In this document: positions 6,284-8,348 of the stretch, piece after piece
Position numbering within the stretch: the first letter of the stretch is position 1
Layout of the letters: each line of letters opens with the position of its first letter
Source of the DNA: an uncultured Desulfurobacterium sp.
Lineage (GTDB): Bacteria; Aquificota; Aquificia; Desulfurobacteriales; Desulfurobacteriaceae
Assembly: GCA_913055135.1 (NCBI GenBank)
Contig: CAJXJV010000050.1
Coordinates: 1 to 8,348 of the forward strand
Reading direction: 5' to 3'
Length of the DNA stretch: 8,348 nucleotides
Notes under the pieces: generated by a model
Told to the model about the DNA's origin: nothing
Seen by the model: the letters and a program-made list of their open reading frames with translations, nothing else
The model's database searches: none
Made by a program: the position numbers and the translations under genes

Positions 6284-6705
6284 TGACAGTAATCGCTACT
6301 GAGTTTAAAGATATAGACCAGAACAGGTATTACATCAGTGCCAACGGTTACTGCTTTATAGAGCTTAACTGCGATACAGAGAAAAAGGTTAGAAAGATCG
6401 CAAGGCTATTCGGTGAAGAGATAATCAAGAAGGAAAACGGTCATGGGATACATAGAAAAACGATGAGCTTCGGTTTCCCTTACGAACTCCTTAAACAGGC
6501 TCAGCTTAGAGGAGCAAAGAGAGTAGTTATCATCTTCAACGGATCTGTCTTTATAACTGACCTTGAAAAGTTTTTTAGCAAAGGCTTTGTTCTTTTCTTT
6601 AAGGAGAGAGCTGAAAGAAGAATTTACTTACCCATGACCGAATTTGATGAGATAAAAGATGCAAGATATTTGCAGTATTACGAACAACTCGTAAAAGGAG
6701 GTTAA
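6283..6705 (+). CDS. Hypothetical protein in the nuclease-dUTPase gene block
   Basis: I do not recognise this 140-aa protein. It is soluble-looking, with no signal peptide or TM segment. Predicted mixed alpha/beta pattern: strands near residues 15-28 (RYYISANGYCFIEL), a basic helix at 32-50, a middle section with NGHGIHRKTMSFGFPYELL (52-70), a strand-rich KRVVIIFNGSVFI (79-91), and a final section with FVLFFKERAERRIYLP. The net charge is positive. Its ATG overlaps the stop of the upstream nuclease gene (TAATG), so the two are probably translated together. That tight coupling hints at a partner role with the nuclease, but nothing in the sequence shows an enzyme site. Confidence 0.8.
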   Translation: MTVIATEFKDIDQNRYYISANGYCFIELNCDTEKKVRKIARLFGEEIIKKENGHGIHRKTMSFGFPYELLKQAQLRGAKRVVIIFNGSVFITDLEKFFSKGFVLFFKERAERRIYLPMTEFDEIKDARYLQYYEQLVKGG

Positions 6706-6706
6706 A

Positions 6707-6901
6707 GTGTCAAGAGAATTGGTAGAGCAAGCAAGAAATATCCTGAAAAAGCAGGAAAAATGTGTCGAGCTTCTGGAGATTTTCACAAAGAATGAAGATA
6801 GAGATCTCTACTTCAAAATTCACAGTTTAAGCCAGCAGATAGCCAATGAGCTTGAAACATGGAGATACCAGTTTAAGAAAACTTACGGAAGGGGGCTATG
6901 A
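6707..6901 (+). CDS. Small helical hypothetical protein
   Basis: The product is 64 residues, starting at GTG 6707 with a strong AGGAGG (6696-6701) 5 nt upstream. The sequence suggests two amphipathic helices (about residues 3-29 and 33-58) separated by NEDRD, forming a helical hairpin with one Cys (C19). No family is recognised. The stop codon overlaps the ATG of the dUTPase gene (ATGA), a classical translational-coupling arrangement. It begins one base after the stop of the preceding gene. The coding call rests on the strong ribosome binding site and the exact packing between neighbours. Confidence 0.72.
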   Translation: MSRELVEQARNILKKQEKCVELLEIFTKNEDRDLYFKIHSLSQQIANELETWRYQFKKTYGRGL

Positions 6902-7473
6902 TGGAATTTAGAGCAATTCCAGGAAGTGTAAATGAATTCAAGCACTGGGCTGGAACGGTAAGGGAATTAGGAATTGTAATCGTTGCTAAAAGTGAAGAGC
7001 TTCTACCGGTTGTTAAATACAACTCCAACGGACTTGATTGTAAAGCAGATCTGAGTGAGGGAATTCTTTTTAGAGACAGAGACAATGAGGAATATTCTTC
7101 CAAAGGGGATAAAAGAGATTTCCTATCCCCTATGGAAAGAGCTTTAATTCCTCTCGGCTTTAAAGTCTATATGCCAACAAATTGCTTTATGGATATAAGA
7201 CCAAGAAGCGGAATTGCCTGGAAAAATGGCATCACAGTCCTTAACAGCCCCGGATTTGTAGATAACGATTACAGAGACACTGTTAAAGCACTTCTTATAA
7301 ACCTTTCCCTTAAAAAGTTTGAAATCCATCATGGAGACCGCATTTGTCAGGCAGTATTCAGCAAGGAATACCCTATCTACATAGGAGCTAACAAAGAAAT
7401 TTTTGACCGATTTGAGGAATTTTTTCCATCGGCAAGAGGAAGGAGAGGTTTTGGAAGCACGGGGGTGAAATGA
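6898..7473 (+). CDS. dut: dUTP diphosphatase (trimeric dUTPase family)
   Basis: The protein hydrolyses dUTP to dUMP and pyrophosphate, keeping uracil out of DNA and feeding dTMP synthesis. All five motifs of the trimeric family are visible: motif 1 NGLDCKADL (residues 44-52), motif 2 RPRSGIAWKNG (101-111), motif 3 SPGFVDNDYRD (117-127) with the catalytic-site Asp D122, motif 4 GDRICQ (146-151), and the Arg/Gly-rich C-terminal arm RGRRGFGSTG (180-189). At 191 aa it is longer than typical (about 140-150 aa); the excess is an N-terminal extension and a charged stretch at about residues 56-78. The family's usual DYRG is DYRD here. The start could be either of two adjacent ATGs (6898 or 6901). It overlaps both neighbours by 4 nt. 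A dCTP deaminase is the related alternative, but the complete motif 5 favours dUTPase. Confidence 0.93.
   Translation: MMEFRAIPGSVNEFKHWAGTVRELGIVIVAKSEELLPVVKYNSNGLDCKADLSEGILFRDRDNEEYSSKGDKRDFLSPMERALIPLGFKVYMPTNCFMDIRPRSGIAWKNGITVLNSPGFVDNDYRDTVKALLINLSLKKFEIHHGDRICQAVFSKEYPIYIGANKEIFDRFEEFFPSARGRRGFGSTGVK
7098..7137 (+). repeat. Strong hairpin within the dUTPase gene
   Basis: TTCCAAAGGGGATA (7098-7111) and TATCCCCTATGGAA (7124-7137) are inverted repeats with 13 of 14 positions paired (A7103/A7132 unpaired), including four consecutive G-C pairs, with a 12-nt loop. It codes for the charged linker after motif 1 (about residues 67-80), the least conserved part of the protein. No T-run follows, so it does not look like an intrinsic terminator. 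Confidence 0.6.
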
Positions 7474-8246
7474 AAGAAGACTTTCCTCTTCCCGTAGTTA
7501 TCGTTGAAGGTAAAACCATTGGAACGAGAAAAGCAAGGAGACCAGAGAGGGACGCTGAAAGTTCTCTCTGGTTCTCTGCTCTTGGAAGTGAGTACTACAA
7601 GGAGAAAAAGAGAGCTACAGACAGGGCTTTTAAGAAATACAAGAGGCTTAAGGAAAAGTTTAAAGAAGAAGGCTGGCAGTTAATACAAGATTTCCTTAAC
7701 GGCAAAATCAATGCAGGACAGTTAAGGTTCAGGATAAAAAAGCTCTTTAAAGAGACTTACCACAAAGCTTATGACCTTGGAATGGAATCCTCTGGAGTGC
7801 CATTTGTCAAAAAAGAAACCATTGACATTAGCTGGTTAGATGGTGCAAGAAAGCATGAATACAAATACCTGAATGGTTTCCTCAGAGACCTTGAAAAGAA
7901 ATCTGGCAAGATGGATTACGAAAGACGCTGGGAGATGTACGTTAACACTCTTGATTTTGTCTATCAGGCTGGGAAGATTGAAGCTCTTCCTGCTCAATAC
8001 GTAATAGACTGGGTAATGACAGAAGCTGAACACTGCGAAAGCTGTCTTTTCCTCCAGAGGCATTCTCCTTATACAAAGTGGACTCTTCCCTGTGTGCCAA
8101 GAGATGGAACTACAAAGTGCCTCAGCAACTGCAAGTGTTATTTGAGAGTAAGACCACCTAAGAACCAAAAAGAATGGTTACAGGCTAAAAGGATCGATAA
8201 AAACTGGATGTTGAGGGAGTTGAGGAAAATCAAGGAGGGAAGGTGA
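7470..8246 (+). CDS. MuF-like phage minor head (head morphogenesis) protein
   Basis: The 258-aa product resembles the phage Mu gpF / SPP1 gp7 group of minor capsid proteins. The N-terminal 100 residues are basic and helical. The conserved C-terminal part runs from FVYQAGKIEALPAQYVIDW (about 163-181) into a Cys-rich block: EHCESCLFLQ (C189, C192), then TLPCVPRDGTTKC (C208, C217) and NCKC (C221, C223). The CxxC followed by LP and CxC ending is characteristic of this head-morphogenesis domain and may bind zinc. Such proteins sit inside the procapsid near the portal and can enter the cell with the DNA. The ATG overlaps the dUTPase stop (ATGA). The placement, several genes after the portal rather than directly next to it, is unusual. 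It is not known from sequence whether it carries an extra toxin-like activity; none is visible. Confidence 0.72.
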   Translation: MKEDFPLPVVIVEGKTIGTRKARRPERDAESSLWFSALGSEYYKEKKRATDRAFKKYKRLKEKFKEEGWQLIQDFLNGKINAGQLRFRIKKLFKETYHKAYDLGMESSGVPFVKKETIDISWLDGARKHEYKYLNGFLRDLEKKSGKMDYERRWEMYVNTLDFVYQAGKIEALPAQYVIDWVMTEAEHCESCLFLQRHSPYTKWTLPCVPRDGTTKCLSNCKCYLRVRPPKNQKEWLQAKRIDKNWMLRELRKIKEGR

Positions 8247-8348
8247 AATTTTTCGACCTTTTCGCAGGAATAGGTGGTTTCAGAATTGCTCTGGAAAGAG
8301 AAGGTTTTACCTGTGTTGGGTTTTGTGAAATAGATAAATGGGCAAGAA
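8243..8348 (+). CDS. C5-cytosine DNA methyltransferase (3' end missing)
   Basis: Only the first 35 residues are inside the window, starting at GTG 8243, which overlaps the previous stop (GTGA) and has AGGAGG just upstream. They match the N-terminus of the Dcm/HhaI-type DNA (cytosine-5) methyltransferases: FFDLFAGIGGFRIALE contains motif I (F-AGxGG, S-adenosylmethionine binding), and CEIDKWA is motif II with the acidic residue that contacts the cofactor ribose. The enzyme methylates cytosine in a specific short sequence. In phages it usually protects DNA from host restriction. The target site and the catalytic PCQ motif lie beyond the window, so specificity cannot be stated. Whether a restriction endonuclease gene follows is unknown. 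Confidence 0.93.
   Translation, partial: MKFFDLFAGIGGFRIALEREGFTCVGFCEIDKWAR

Noticed and set aside
7836..8168. Minus-strand open frame of 110 codons opposite the minor head gene
   Set aside because: It lies fully opposite a gene with recognisable Cys motifs, has no evident ribosome binding site or family features, and no other minus-strand gene is present.

Overview
This window looks like part of the late (packaging and head) region of a tailed-phage genome or prophage. Every gene reads on the + strand, the genes are tightly packed with many stop/start overlaps, and the markers are phage-type: small and large terminase subunits, a T4 gp20-like portal protein and a MuF-like minor head protein. 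The DNA is AT-rich by eye. Arg is mostly AGA/AGG, Ile is often ATA, and the proteins are rich in Lys and Glu. That suits a virus of a thermophilic, moderately AT-rich bacterium (for example Aquificota such as Desulfurobacterium/Thermovibrio, or Thermotogota). The host assignment is an inference; no host gene is present.

Layout: (1) 1-643 is the 3' part of a ParB/Srx-like nuclease-domain gene. (2) 689-3038 holds the small and large terminase subunits, overlapping by 11 nt. (3) 3039-3125 is the only substantial gap. It carries an AT-rich palindrome that starts in the terL stop codon, a near-consensus sigma70-type promoter (TTGACA, 17 nt, TATTAT) and a second inverted repeat that overlaps the predicted transcription start and the ribosome binding site. 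(4) 3126-5151 encodes a protein with a ribbon-helix-helix-like N-terminus and a long coiled coil, followed by the portal protein. (5) 5126-6901 holds small and accessory genes: a one-TM protein, an 8-Cys protein built of two similar modules, a Cas4/RecB-like PD-(D/E)XK nuclease with four Cys suited to an Fe-S cluster, and two unrecognised proteins. (6) 6898-8246 holds a dUTPase and a MuF-like minor head protein. (7) From 8243 a C5-cytosine DNA methyltransferase begins and is cut off by the window edge.

How it fits together: the terminases would recognise and pump DNA through the portal, and the MuF-like protein would join the procapsid near the portal. The nuclease, dUTPase and methyltransferase form a DNA-metabolism and modification set embedded in the head-gene series. 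The promoter at 3067-3095 appears to restart transcription downstream of terL, and its first product has a possible DNA-binding N-terminus, which suggests a local control point. I found no tRNA, rRNA, CRISPR array, insertion sequence or attachment site, and no convincing minus-strand gene. The most distinctive elements are the 3036-3125 regulatory node, a strong 14-bp-arm hairpin inside the dUTPase gene, the duplicated Cys-module protein, a Cys4 insert and Trp-tipped acidic tail in the large terminase, and an excess of the hexamer GAGCTC.
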